Source: Isoetes taiwanensis
Lineage: Eukaryota > Streptophyta > Lycopodiopsida > Isoetales > Isoetaceae
Direction: 5' to 3'
Assembly (NCBI GenBank): GCA_021234155.1
Contig: JAJEKV010000021.1
Location: 20,609,498 to 20,673,497 of the forward strand
Length of the DNA stretch: 64,000 bases
The notes under the pieces were generated by a model. That model worked only from the letters and a program-made list of their open reading frames with translations, was not told where the DNA came from and ran no database searches. Numbering within the stretch: the first letter of the stretch is position 1; every line of letters starts with the position of its first letter. This document shows, one piece after another, positions 34,539 through 44,906 of this stretch. The position numbers were made by a program, and so were the translations under genes.

Positions 34539-35262
34539 GCTCCATTCCTCCAACCTACAATGAGTGAGGGCAGCTTTTCTATACATCAACTATCCATCGA
34601 TTTTGAAGCTACATCTGCTGGCAGGTGCCCAACGGGGATTTGCCCTGCATCGGCTCGGGAATTATTAGATGTAATAAACATTTGGTTCATTTTATCATGT
34701 CCGTTGTAAGCAAGACACGTCGCATCTGGAAAGAGCATGTTGCAGGGGGTATGGCCTCGATGCTGGGTTGCAAGAACTTTACTATTGTTACCATTTGCAA
34801 TCTAATCATGGTCTATTTTAAGTGGGGTTTTGAATGAATCTCTTGATGCCGCTCCTGTATGCAGGAAATGGCCATCCTTCAATAGCTCCTCCAATGCCTG
34901 GGAAATTTTTCGTGGGGCAAAAATAGCCCAATTTGTCCCCGGAGATACGTCTGCACCAAAACACCATCAATGTCAGATAAGGAATACCCTGAGCCTAGTT
35001 GCACTTTGCCGTATGAACATTTGGTTACGAAATATCCCACACGCCAAATGCTGAAAACAGACAAACATTTCTGATATAAAGAACGTAGATCTAAAGAAAA
35101 ATTCAGCAAGCCGTGTGATGAGCACAGAGCGAACTATTCTTTCGCCTTTTACTAAAGAATACCGTGTGCTCGTCACAATTAGCGGCATATGCCATTTTTT
35201 GGGATGCCTTCTCCTTGGAGAGGGATCAACAAAGAAACTTCAAATAGAAAAACATTGCCATT

Positions 35263-35335
35263 TTGATATGTGAATGTTAATTTCCTAGCAGGGTAAGTTT
35301 AATTGATATGTGAATGTTAATTTCCTAGCAGGGTA
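35263..35335. repeat. 33-bp direct repeat, two copies, period 40
   Basis: TTGATATGTGAATGTTAATT... is repeated exactly at 35263-35295 and 35303-35335 with AGTTTAA between. Confidence 0.95.
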
Positions 35336-38300
35336 CTAACAAGTATTCTGAATTGCAAATATTAACTGGTTTATGTGTTGCAGTCATAGATGGCTGAGGT
35401 ATGTTCTTCTGCAAGTATGCCCAACAACACATAATCAGTGATAGAGCAAACTTGGATATCGTTTGATAGGTCGATGAAGAGAAACTATAGGATAACTAAG
35501 AGCCTAGGTTATCAGCTATTCTTCATCTTGTGTCGTCCATCTACCATGGCAGAAATTGCAGCCTGAAACGGAAAACCCAATTGATGATAAGCATCATGTA
35601 TCTGCTGAGTCTCATCATGCAGCCTAGTTATAACCATAAGTGTCTGGACGATCATTAAGGCTTATAATTTGGTTATGCAATAAATGCTAAAAGTAAATTT
35701 GTTTGCATAGCGCATGCAAATAAACCACATCTGTTGAAGTTACAGTTGTATTAAAAAACTTTTCCGTAAATACCTGCAGTAGAAACTTAAGCAGACTTCC
35801 AAATCAATGTCTTTCAGAATTCTTGCTTGCCAACTAATAGCTTTCTGAATTATGGCACTTGTGGCCATGGCCATGTATTTAAAAAATTTGTCAGGAGTTG
35901 AATGATAAGCTCTGTGTCACTTGTCCTCCGCTTGCTGCAATCAAATCCCCCTCAAGGTCCTTCAACTTGTTAATATGCTCTTGCTCACAGATTGACCCAA
36001 GTCTAATTGCTCCTTTGGTTAAATGGCCTCTGATCTCCTAGAATGCGCACTTACAAGTGCTTTAAGATTTAAACTTCATCTTTTCCAATGTCTGACTGCA
36101 CATATTCCATATCACGCAGGCACAAAGGCATATCTCTCTTAGGTGCTAATCTTTGACATACAAGACTAGATTAGATGTCTGCATCCCTGCAGCAAATCCT
36201 TTCAAATTTCACCCAATCCTAATGGATGTAAGATTTAATCTCACGTTGAGATAATAAAAGGACTAGATCTGGACATACTTCAGAAAGTCTCCAAGTCTGA
36301 TAATTAAAGTAGCCATCATGAACTGATAATTAGAACCATCAAGCACTGGATTAGATTAAAGATTCTATTGGTTCAACTGCAGTGATAAAGCTAAAGGCAA
36401 GAACTTTCCCTCAAAAACAAAATATTACTAGATCGATATTTTTTTTTCCAATTTGCAATCCAACTTCTCTCCGAGAGCAGTGCCACGTAGCAATATTTAG
36501 CAGCATTGATTTAGGTTAGCGACCAAGATATAGAGATCCTTTTATCTCCTACATAGAAGATTTCAAACCGTGCAACAGGTTTTCTTTAAGAAGCTCAATC
36601 AAGAATGATCCTCAAGAATCATCCAAGTGCTTGGCTCTTCTTATATCCAACAAAAATGCGATCCAGCATGTAAAAGCTCTCTCCAAAATTACTAAATAGC
36701 AAGAGAGATCCAGCCGAGCAAAACTTTTTCTCTTACTGAAAATCACCATCAGTAATGAACTGAGATAACACACAAGGAAATTAAAGAGTGTGGTGCCTAG
36801 GAGCTCGCTAACCAAAGCAAACAAAAATGATCACATGCAATTTGCTTGGTCGAGGTTAACCATGCCTCAGACCTCTTATTCTGACTGTAACAGCCCGCAG
36901 CGGATATTACTGATTCAAGAAACATACCCCCCAATGCCATATTGGTAAGAAACATGCAGGCAACTATTATGCTGGCTATGTAGGACCCAGTCTGTCTTGA
37001 TTGACATTGACTCCTATCTCAGCTCCTCTCCATAGCCAAGCAGAACAAGGTTTATGTAATAAATGGAAACTATGTGAAGATTTATCTCCACTTTGTGACT
37101 CTTTTCTTTCTTAGCTCCTGATATCATCTAGGAAAGAGTTCCTTATGGGTTAGGTTTTGTTTCTCTGCTGGAAGTAGCCTCAATCATGACAAACAGACCA
37201 GGAAATATATTGAAACACATTACCACCATATTACTTTCTGGCCAGGTTCTTCACTACAGAAAATCTCGGCAGATATATTGGCGAAGCCCATGCTCCTCAA
37301 ACCCTGTACTTTCCCTGGTTGTGCATCCCGCTTCAGCCATTGCCAAGAAGTGGCACAGCTTTTACCAAGTCCATCTCCATTACCGAAGGAGGGCACAACC
37401 TTAGTTAGTAAATTGCTAGCTTCAACTTGGTTAAACAGAGAAAGATCATCAAAGTTGGATCAGATTGAAGTAACATCTTTTGTTGTAGGACTGCAGTGAA
37501 TATTGATACAAAAATGGCACAGAGAACTTGATAAAAAAATATACGCACTATGCTGTGATACTTCAGTGTATTCACAAATGTACAACTTAGCTAAACAGAG
37601 CCTGCAATCTGCAAAGCTAGAGTACTTACACATACTAGTTAAGATTAATTTGTAGGCCGGAGCCAGAGGCCAAGCCTTCCAGAAATTTTCCTGGCTCCCG
37701 TGAGGAAGCCGAGGAAGGGGTTTGGAAATAGTTTTCAACCAGCAATTGACGCGTCTCGGAAAAACCTCACTAACTGCGTCATTGCCCCAAGCGCAAAGAT
37801 AAACGATGCTTGCAACATACCTCGCTATATAGCTCCTTCTCTTCGTCTTTTTGTTCCGTCAACGGCTGTGGGATATTTCCGCTGCACAAGCTTGAATCGC
37901 CCTGGACCCAAATTAGACTACGATTTACACACAGATAACAGATAGGATAACGATTAGATTTTCTCTAATCTTCCCATCCCAATGCATGCCCTCACACCAA
38001 AAATGGAGCTTGTTTATGGACAAATGTATTTCGACATGCTTACATTAGGTTATTTCGAAAAAACACACCCAGCATTATTTGTATTTGTAGGTCTCTCAAT
38101 AAGCTTTCCAACAAAACCCCTTGTGCACTTCTTCCTGAGATTTATGCGTATCATTCTAATCTATTGCCAATGGAGCAGTCTTTAGTTTCCTTTGAAGAAC
38201 TCAAAATGCAGATTTCTCCTTCGTCTTATAGTGCAAAAGCAATTAAATGCAAAACCATTTAAGTGTATTTACCTTTATTACCTCTTCGCCTGCAATAGTT

Positions 38301-38350
38301 TGTACCTACCCAAGCAAATAGGACCAAATATGCACTGCATACTCTCCAAC

Positions 38351-38790
38351 CATGCTTCAATGCCCAGCCCGTCAACTGCTGCTCGAGAATCCCAGCAAGC
38401 AGTTTTGCAAACACCGAACTGACCATGATTGTTCGTAATTGGCTGGGCAGTGTGGGTCACCTGCCTTATAGATGGGAACAACTCTGCTATTAGTCCACTG
38501 CAGCGGGAAGCCTTCCTGTAATGCCTTGTTGAACAAGGCTTATGGATGGCCCTGCCCACTTAAGCAATTCTGCCTGCATACCATCCAAGTCTGGGGCTTT
38601 CCCATTGGCAAGACGCTGTAAGCCTTGTTCCACGTCCGAATCTGCGATTTCCAGCACTGGGCCTTCTTGCAAGGATAATGTTGCATGTGCACCCTGAGGG
38701 TCGTATAGCTGTTGCAAGTATTGCCTCCACTGCTCGGGAAGGTGAATGGTTAATGGTATAATATAATAATAAAAATAAAAGGCCAATGAC
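38351..38790 (-). pseudogene. LINE B, N-terminal part of RT
   Basis: Minus-strand reading from about 38770: EQWRQYLQQLYDPQGAH, EQGLQRLANGKAPDLDGMQA, ELLKWAG, then in other frames PLQWTNSRVVPIYKAGDP and VFAKLLAGILEQQLTGWALK. This is the first third of a LINE RT and ends exactly where the 32643 fragment should continue. The LINE begins here without an endonuclease, so it is 5'-truncated near 38770. Confidence 0.82.
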
Positions 38791-39769
38791 ATGGCAAAAA
38801 AGGCCAGTGGTGGAAGAAATTAAAAAAAAAACAAGCAAAAGGGAAACAACAGCAAAACATAAATAGTCCAGTGCATATGGAGATCGATCGATCTGATTGA
38901 GATCAATTCTGAATAGATTGATTCAACATCCAGCGTGGAGAATATGCTCTGGATTGAATAGCATCAGTAACGGTTGGTTGTTTTGAGATTGAAGGAAGAT
39001 GGCTACTATAGTAAAATCCATCAGCCTGGTGTTCCAACAAGTTAAAACTATGAAGAACACGGAGGTAGAATTTGGACCTGGTGCTATTATGGAAAGTCAA
39101 CTGTGCAAAAAGAATTCAATGAAGACTGTATAAGGATTATTGGCACCACACACTATGAGCATAGCCAATTTAAGGCAGCCGAATTTATGGTAGAGGCTAC
39201 AAAAGGTTATTGTTATTACAAGTATCTTATTGTAGAAGGTTGTTTGTTATTGCAAAAGGTTTTTGTTCTTGGAAGTATTTGTGAAAAGCTTATGCTGGGT
39301 TCTGTGAAGTGGTTGAAGCAAGAAAGCATGAGGCTGAGAAATGGTTTTTTTGGTCCAAATTCTAGGCTCACGAGTTTGCAAATATATCAAGGAGATAGCA
39401 ACAGGAGGAGACTTCTAGGTGGAGCCACATGAATGCCTGATGATGCAGATGCTCGCTGTCACAATAAGGGATAGATCCAATTATGATGCTTCCAGAACTA
39501 AAAATCTCAAATTTGAGAGATAGATCTGAAAAGCTCCTAAATCTTGAAGTGGGAGCCAAGCCATTTCAATTTCCACTATCTGCCATAGTTACCGTCACAC
39601 TATAGCCATAGTTTATTTTTGCAGGGTAAAAAAAATTGTATTTATTGTTCTGGTTGTTTATCGGATGTTGCCAGTTGTTATTTGCTTTTATTTTAGGGTT
39701 AATTTTCACATGTTGTGGTTGTTTATAGGAGATGTGTTTTTGACTTGGGAAAAAAATAAAAATTCTGCA
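38791..39769. other. no supported gene
   Basis: AT-rich stretch between LINE B and segmental copy 2. An open frame at 39103-39432 has no recognisable motif. Confidence 0.5.
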
Positions 39770-40086
39770 ATATGTGATGGGTCTGCCGAGCTGGTCTCTC
39801 CGAGGCAGCTATAATCTTATCTTTGCCCTCAGTATTAACGCATTTGTACATGGTGGTTGGGACTAGTTTATGATTTTATATAACACATTTCCATATATTC
39901 CAAGGTAAAAAATCTAATATTTAATCGAAACACGTGTAGATAAAAAATAAAATAATATATATACGTCCAAGTATATTATACAACTACAAGTTTAGCCACA
40001 TATTCACACTATAAATCTTGCGAAACTTACCAAAACTTAATATCTCAATGTCTACACACTCAAACCAAAACAAGTCAATATATTTT

Positions 40087-40440
40087 CTAACTATAAGAAA
40101 AGTCTTTCACTAAAGACCTTTCATCACTGGAAGAGTCACTCATCAAAACATCTATTACTGCTTGAACCTCCAAATTCAAAGGAAGATCATCCCTTTCGTC
40201 CACATATAAGTTGACTTCATTACCTTCCAAAGAAGGACTTGCAAAGTTGGGAGTAGATCCCACACCAGACTCTATATCTAAAGCGTTTTTCTCTTCAGAT
40301 CTCGGAACCTCCACTGCTAGATGTACACTATCATCATCCTCCAATTCACAAAGAAAATCCAGCACCTTCACGTCGGAACTCAGCTCCTGGAGGAAATCTC
40401 TCCTCCAACACTCTAATCATATCAGGCCTAACTCCAATCC
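40087..40440 (-). pseudogene. exon-like fragment of an unrecognised protein, copy 2
   Basis: On the minus strand the frame ending at 40087 has 94 residues (VLDFLCELEDDDSVHLAVEV, EGNEVNLYVDERDDLPLNLE and an acidic Ser/Asp end). Just upstream GVRPDMIRVLEERFPPGAEF is readable in another frame; a 2-base loss relative to copy 1 near 40375 causes the shift. Copy 1 has a different 2-base loss. The family is unknown to me; it could be the last exon of a host gene. Confidence 0.5.
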
Positions 40441-41502
40441 CCCCTTGCTCGGCTACATTTGGCTTCATCGGCCATTGCCTGTACCTGTTTGTGGGGCTAG
40501 TCTTAAAGACTAAGTGGGGGTTATAGGCACTTAAGTAAACTGCTCATTCGCATAAGCATGAACTCCTTACCAAAAAATCCCACTGCATCCAACCATTCGG
40601 ACTACATATATGCGAAATGATGATATGATAACTGATGCTTAAGACAACCATTAAATGCCTTCATATCTACAATATATCTCTCAAAAGACAATTTCATGGC
40701 ATCCAGTGTCTACTCCGCTTCTAAAATGCCATCTAAGCTGATCAAAACCTGCAATCAATTGTGCATACCTTTCCACACTGCGTCAGCACTGGAGGACCAC
40801 CTTTGCCATGCAGTGCAGCAGAGAATCCAAGCTAGGATAACAAAGTCTGATGTCAGTTACAAGCACAACCACAAGTCAAAGCCATCACAAATGGACTCGG
40901 CCCCGGAGACTATGCACTTTTGCAATATTTCATATTTCACATTTTTCAATGCCATAAATAGTTACAGTTTATAATAATGTCCACGTGCGATTATAATACG
41001 AGCACCAACAATTCAGATGCAATTCCTATGCATTTCTTATATATACACAACACAAGAAATGACAATTCAATATGGATCATACCCATGCATGCAACTTTTG
41101 GTAATATACTGGTGGCGGATTTTCCCATATCCCCATCAGTTGGCCTCAGAAGGCAAAAAATAAGACCATTCTTGCATGCTGCTACATGAAATGATAACAG
41201 AAGGAATTGAAACAAAAGACTGAAGAAGTAAATGGGCCCAATAACACTTTATATAATCAATAAGAACAAGAAAGTACAAGATAATGAGCCCTCCATGCCT
41301 CTGAATCATGGAGGGCATCTGAATCCATGGTCAAGAGGAGGCCACTCTCTCAAGAGTTGTGGAAGCAGGGAAGAGGAAGAGCTCATGCTCCTCAAAAACA
41401 CTTATATTCTCATGAGGACTCGCATCATGCATACAAACCACCTCCGATAGGTAGGCTCTTTTATTCATTCATCTCAGCAGGTGTTTTACATTGGTTGAGA
41501 GT

Positions 41503-41700
41503 GGGTAGCTGCACATTGCAGGCTACCCAAAAACTAATTATAAATTATTACAATTATGCCACTAAAAACAACTCCTCGATGGAGTTGTTAACCAACAAAG
41601 TATGATGAGATGTTGGATGATGTACCTCTGAAGACTTATCACCGGGATTAAAAAACGCCGCCCTTTCGAGTTTGCGAGGAAAAACCCCAGTGATAAGGGC
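41503..41700. other. hairpin cluster, copy 2
   Basis: Counterpart of 10872-11082: GGGTAGC.../GGCTACCC with one mismatch, CAACTCC/GGAGTTG around TCGAT, and CTTATCAC/GTGATAAG at 41635-41697. The loop of the second hairpin differs from copy 1 (GAC versus GAT) while the stem is kept. Confidence 0.5.
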
Positions 41701-41884
41701 TTGGACAATCATCAGACTACTATAATGGTCCTCAAAAAATATGAATATTGATGAAGCCAGAAAGTGCATGTTAACTGAATCCTGCAGAACATAAATGCTA
41801 AAACATATACATGAGATAAAAAAAAAACCTGCGAAATAAAAAGGGCCGGTCACGCGTGCCACGTGAAACAATAAACATAACATA

Positions 41885-41905
41885 AATAGAGAGAGAGGGA
41901 GAGAA
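41885..41905. repeat. short GA tract, empty site of LINE A
   Basis: About 20 bases of GA-rich sequence at the position where copy 1 has two GA tracts and LINE A. Confidence 0.85.
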
Positions 41906-42426
41906 TTGATTAATTATACATAATTAAAAGGGGGAGGTGGGGGTGGGTTCAAGAGGAAGAGAGAGGAAACTGCTGAGACGAAGAAGAAACCTCGATTTGA
42001 GAAGCTGAAGAAGACTTCTGCTATAAAAAACTAAATCAGAGGTCCAAAACGGCATGCAAAACATGTATGCATGCATGCTCCTCCTCATGAGAATCTCGAT
42101 CCTATGGAGTGGATCAATTCCCATTTTCACCTCTTCATCTTATCCCTCTATTTTCAACCTCTTCATCGCATCGGAATATATTATTGACAAAGACATGGCA
42201 ATATTGAAGGCGTATGACAAATTTTTTTGACTAGACGAACATGTTGGGATGAATGAACGCATAAGGACATATATTATAAACAAAGATGATGGCAAGCATG
42301 TATGAAAATATATATAAGAACATATATTATAGACAAAAACATGATGGCAAGCATGCAAGAAAATATATTGTTAACAAGGACATGGCAATTATTGGAGGCA
42401 GGATGATAAAAAGTTGCGACTAGACA

Positions 42427-42515
42427 AACATTTCCCGTTCAACTTTGAATATTCGAACATTTCCCGTTCAAACTTTGAATATTTCAACATTTCCCATTCA
42501 AAGTTTGAATATTTT
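42427..42515. repeat. three tandem ~29-bp repeats upstream of the BAHD gene
   Basis: Three copies of AACATTTCCCGTTCAA...TTTGAATATT with single changes. They lie about 215-305 bases before the start codon and could be regulatory. Confidence 0.9.
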
Positions 42516-42690
42516 AATGGAAGAATTATTAGACTACATCGACATTTCCAAGTTTTCTTTTATATTTTCACAGGAGGACTTTTCTTTGGATATTTTTCAT
42601 GGAAGGACTAGTTCACATTTTTATGTCTATATCATATCCAGGAAGTTGGTGCGTAGGGTGAAAGTTGATTTTTTAATTGCCTGCTAGACA

Positions 42691-42697
42691 TATATAA
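42691..42697 (+). promoter_or_regulatory. TATA-box candidate of the BAHD gene
   Basis: TATATAA 34 bases before ATG 42731. A start about 30 bases downstream would leave almost no 5' leader, so it may not be the real box. Confidence 0.3.
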
Positions 42698-42730
42698 CCA
42701 CCTTAAATCTCTGTTAATCTAACAAAAGAA

Positions 42731-44080
42731 ATGGAGAACTATGTGACCGTATCTGCCATCTCCACAGTCACTCCGGCGAAGCCCATACTGCCCTTTCTTC
42801 ACTTCCTTTCAAATCTAGACATAGCCATGTCTTCCATGAGATTTTATTTCCAAGGTCTTTATTATTTCCGAGCCAAATCGCAACCTCCAAAAGGGGATAA
42901 TCTAATAGAAACTCTGAAGAAATCTTTGGCTGAAACACTTTCTCACTTCCCCATAGCAGCCGGAAGGCTAAAACTGGATGATGCTGGAAGACTAGCGATA
43001 GATGTAAATTCTGCTGGAATACCCTTCATAGAAGCCACATCTATGGCTAGTTTGGATGATTGCTCTAATTTAAAAAATGCGCCATTCAGTTCTGAATGCA
43101 ATCCACAAGATAAACTGATCAGAGACCAGTTTAAGGATCCTTTGGTTCGGGTTCAGGTAACCAGGTTCAAGTGCGGAGGTATTGCTTTAGGATTGGGCAC
43201 ATCTCACACTGTGATGGATGGGTTGTCTGCAGTTGAATTTATAGTAGCATGGGGCCAGATCCACAGGAATTTGCAGATTTCTAGACAGCCTAATATGGGC
43301 TCCTTGTTGCTGAAAACAAGAGATCCACCAATTGTGGATGTGTCTATACCAGAATTCATAACCAGATTATTTCCAGATACCCATGAGCCAGAACCCTTCA
43401 ATTATGCTCCTCCACCAGAGACGCCCTGCCATAGAACCTTCACAATTGATGCCTCTAAGATGGAAGAATGCATAAAGGAGGCATTGGATTCAAAAGGATC
43501 TGCTAAATGCTCCTCCTTTGAAGCCCTATGCGGTCTTATTTGGAGATGCATTACCAAAGCTCGAGGCCTTCCTTTTGATGCCATAACAAGCGTAATTTTT
43601 CCGATCAATTTGAGAGGAAAAAAACGATGGGATCCTCCGCTACCGCCTAATTTTTTTGGTAACGGAGTGCAAGTTACAGTTGCAAGCGCCACAGCCAAAG
43701 ACGTGGTCAACGGTGGCATTTCCTTCGGAGCCAAAAAGGTTAGGAACTGCATCCAGTGTTTCGAAGGCACTGGGCTGGCCAGGTCAACCGTTGACTGGAT
43801 GGAGCTTCAGACCCTTCAAGGCCGGCCCATTGGCCTTAGAGGTCCCAACAAAAATACCTTTGATGTTACCATAAGTAGTGTTGTAGGTCTTCCCATTTAT
43901 GATGTAGACTTTGGATGGGGTGGAGTAGATCAGTTCGTTTGCCCTCTCATTGGTGATGGTCAAGCTTTTCTCATGCCTTCCAACAAGGGTGATAGATCTA
44001 GGGATGTTACCATCTGCCTCTTTGAAGCGGACATGCACAGACTTCTACAAGACCAGGTCTTTGCCAATTATTTTAATTAG
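42731..44080 (+). CDS. BAHD acyl-CoA-dependent acyltransferase
   Basis: A complete, intron-free ORF of 449 residues, the usual BAHD length. Members move an acyl group (often hydroxycinnamoyl, benzoyl or acetyl) from CoA to an alcohol or amine in the cytosol, in phenylpropanoid and other specialised metabolism. Key features: an N-terminal LSNLDIAMSSMRFYFQGLYY, the early ETLSHFPIAAGRL motif, catalytic HTVMD with His159 and Asp163, NLRGKKRWDPPLP, and the structural DFGWG at 393-397. The start is ATG 42731, with MENYVTVSAISTVTPAKP giving the expected beta strand. The acceptor cannot be told from sequence; the HCT/spermidine-acyltransferase side of the family is a guess. A broken relative lies 4.8 kb downstream. 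The three tandem repeats and segmental copy 2 lie upstream. Confidence 0.95.
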   Translation: MENYVTVSAISTVTPAKPILPFLHFLSNLDIAMSSMRFYFQGLYYFRAKSQPPKGDNLIETLKKSLAETLSHFPIAAGRLKLDDAGRLAIDVNSAGIPFIEATSMASLDDCSNLKNAPFSSECNPQDKLIRDQFKDPLVRVQVTRFKCGGIALGLGTSHTVMDGLSAVEFIVAWGQIHRNLQISRQPNMGSLLLKTRDPPIVDVSIPEFITRLFPDTHEPEPFNYAPPPETPCHRTFTIDASKMEECIKEALDSKGSAKCSSFEALCGLIWRCITKARGLPFDAITSVIFPINLRGKKRWDPPLPPNFFGNGVQVTVASATAKDVVNGGISFGAKKVRNCIQCFEGTGLARSTVDWMELQTLQGRPIGLRGPNKNTFDVTISSVVGLPIYDVDFGWGGVDQFVCPLIGDGQAFLMPSNKGDRSRDVTICLFEADMHRLLQDQVFANYFN

Positions 44081-44430
44081 CAAAATAGAATAAAATAGAG
44101 TATAATAGATTTTTAACATCCACGAAGACCAATGGAATTTCTAGTACAAATGGATCTAGTCTCGTGTGTAAGTAAAGAGTCTCTCAATTCAAGTCATTCT
44201 TTCATTCTATAGAAACCTCTCTAAGCTTGGCCATGCTTAAATTGACGATGAGAGTAGCGCATTGAAAATTTTGAACATCTCTCATCATATTGTTTAACCA
44301 TTACTTATTTTTTTGATGGTGAGCATTCATAGTTAGTATCGTTCATGAAAAGGCAAAATATTTAAAAGACCAAATGTGCTATCGGCTTCTATATAGTACT
44401 TGATAATGGGCCAGTAAGGGGGGCCACATA
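44081..44430. repeat. 3' flank of the BAHD gene, duplicated behind the broken copy
   Basis: Closely similar to 49536-49858 (GAGTCTCTCAATTCAAGTCA, CATGAAAAGGCAAA, GACCAAATGTGCTA). It shows that the duplicated unit extended beyond the coding region. Confidence 0.88.
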
Positions 44431-44477
44431 TATATAAGTTCGAGCCCCTTCATATGCTATTTTCATATGAAAGATGA

Positions 44478-44593
44478 ATAGAGAGAGAGAGGGAGGGGGG
44501 GAGGGAGGGGGGAGGGGAGGGGAGGGGAGGGGGGGGGGGGGGAGGGGAGGGAGGGAGGGAGGGAGGGAGGGAGGGAGGGAGGGAGAGAGAAAT
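44478..44593. repeat. GA/GGGA microsatellite with long G runs
   Basis: GAGAGA passes into GGGA repeats with a 14-base G run near 44531. On the plus strand this could form G-quadruplexes. Confidence 0.95.
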
Positions 44594-44646
44594 TTCTGAG
44601 CGAGGCTCTATCCTCCCCCTCATATTAATAGATACAAGAAACTTAT

Positions 44647-44668
44647 CGCGGCGGCCAAGGCCGCCGCG
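44647..44668. repeat. perfect GC-rich hairpin
   Basis: CGCGGCGGCC and GGCCGCCGCG around AA: a 10-bp perfect stem with almost no loop, about 55 bases after the G-rich repeat. Confidence 0.9.
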
Positions 44669-44862
44669 AACGTTTCTCTTCCCCAACTCGTCTATACATG
44701 ATAGAACATGCAGAATTTGAACCTGCATTTTGTTTGCCTTGTGTTCGGTGCCCGCACATCAAGGCTGGAGCTTCCCCACAATTGAATTTTGGATTTAGTA
44801 TTTGAAACTCGTTTAGATCTTTAAAACTTCAGTGCTCTCTAGGCCTTTGATTAAGGCTTCCC

Positions 44863-44906
44863 GTGAAAACTTCTAGTTGTTAAAGTGAAAACTTCTAGTT
44901 GTTAAA
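44863..44906. repeat. 22-bp tandem duplication
   Basis: GTGAAAACTTCTAGTTGTTAAA occurs twice in a row without spacer. Confidence 0.95.

Larger units (their letters stand above)
32644..38350. mobile_element. ~5.7 kb AT-rich insert splitting LINE B, type unknown
   Basis: LINE B RT sequence stops at 32643 and its upstream neighbour resumes at about 38350, so the material between is an insertion (or LINE B was rearranged). GGT (ACC on plus) is present at both edges and could be a short target duplication. No terminal repeats, transposase or RT were recognised, and no gene is supported. Local features inside are listed separately. Confidence 0.5.
39770..42330. repeat. segmental duplication copy 2 (without LINE A)
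   Basis: Colinear with 9285-11262 plus 14495-14925. The place where LINE A sits in copy 1 is the short tract at 41885-41905. This copy directly precedes the BAHD gene. Confidence 0.92.

Noticed and set aside
37982-38185. Frame with faint likeness to organellar NADH dehydrogenase subunit 4 (FVFVGLSISFPTKPLVH)
   Set aside because: Match is short, needs a frameshift to continue, and the surrounding sequence shows no organellar DNA character that I can confirm.
40211-40513. Plus-strand 100-codon frame in segmental copy 2
   Set aside because: Antisense of the acidic minus-strand fragment, which is better supported by comparison of the two copies.
43204-44038. Minus-strand frames opposite the BAHD gene
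   Set aside because: Shadows of the coding strand.
44695-44760. tRNA-like T-arm (GGTTCAAATTC on the minus strand)
   Set aside because: No matching acceptor, D-arm or anticodon arm could be built; a chance B-box-like word.
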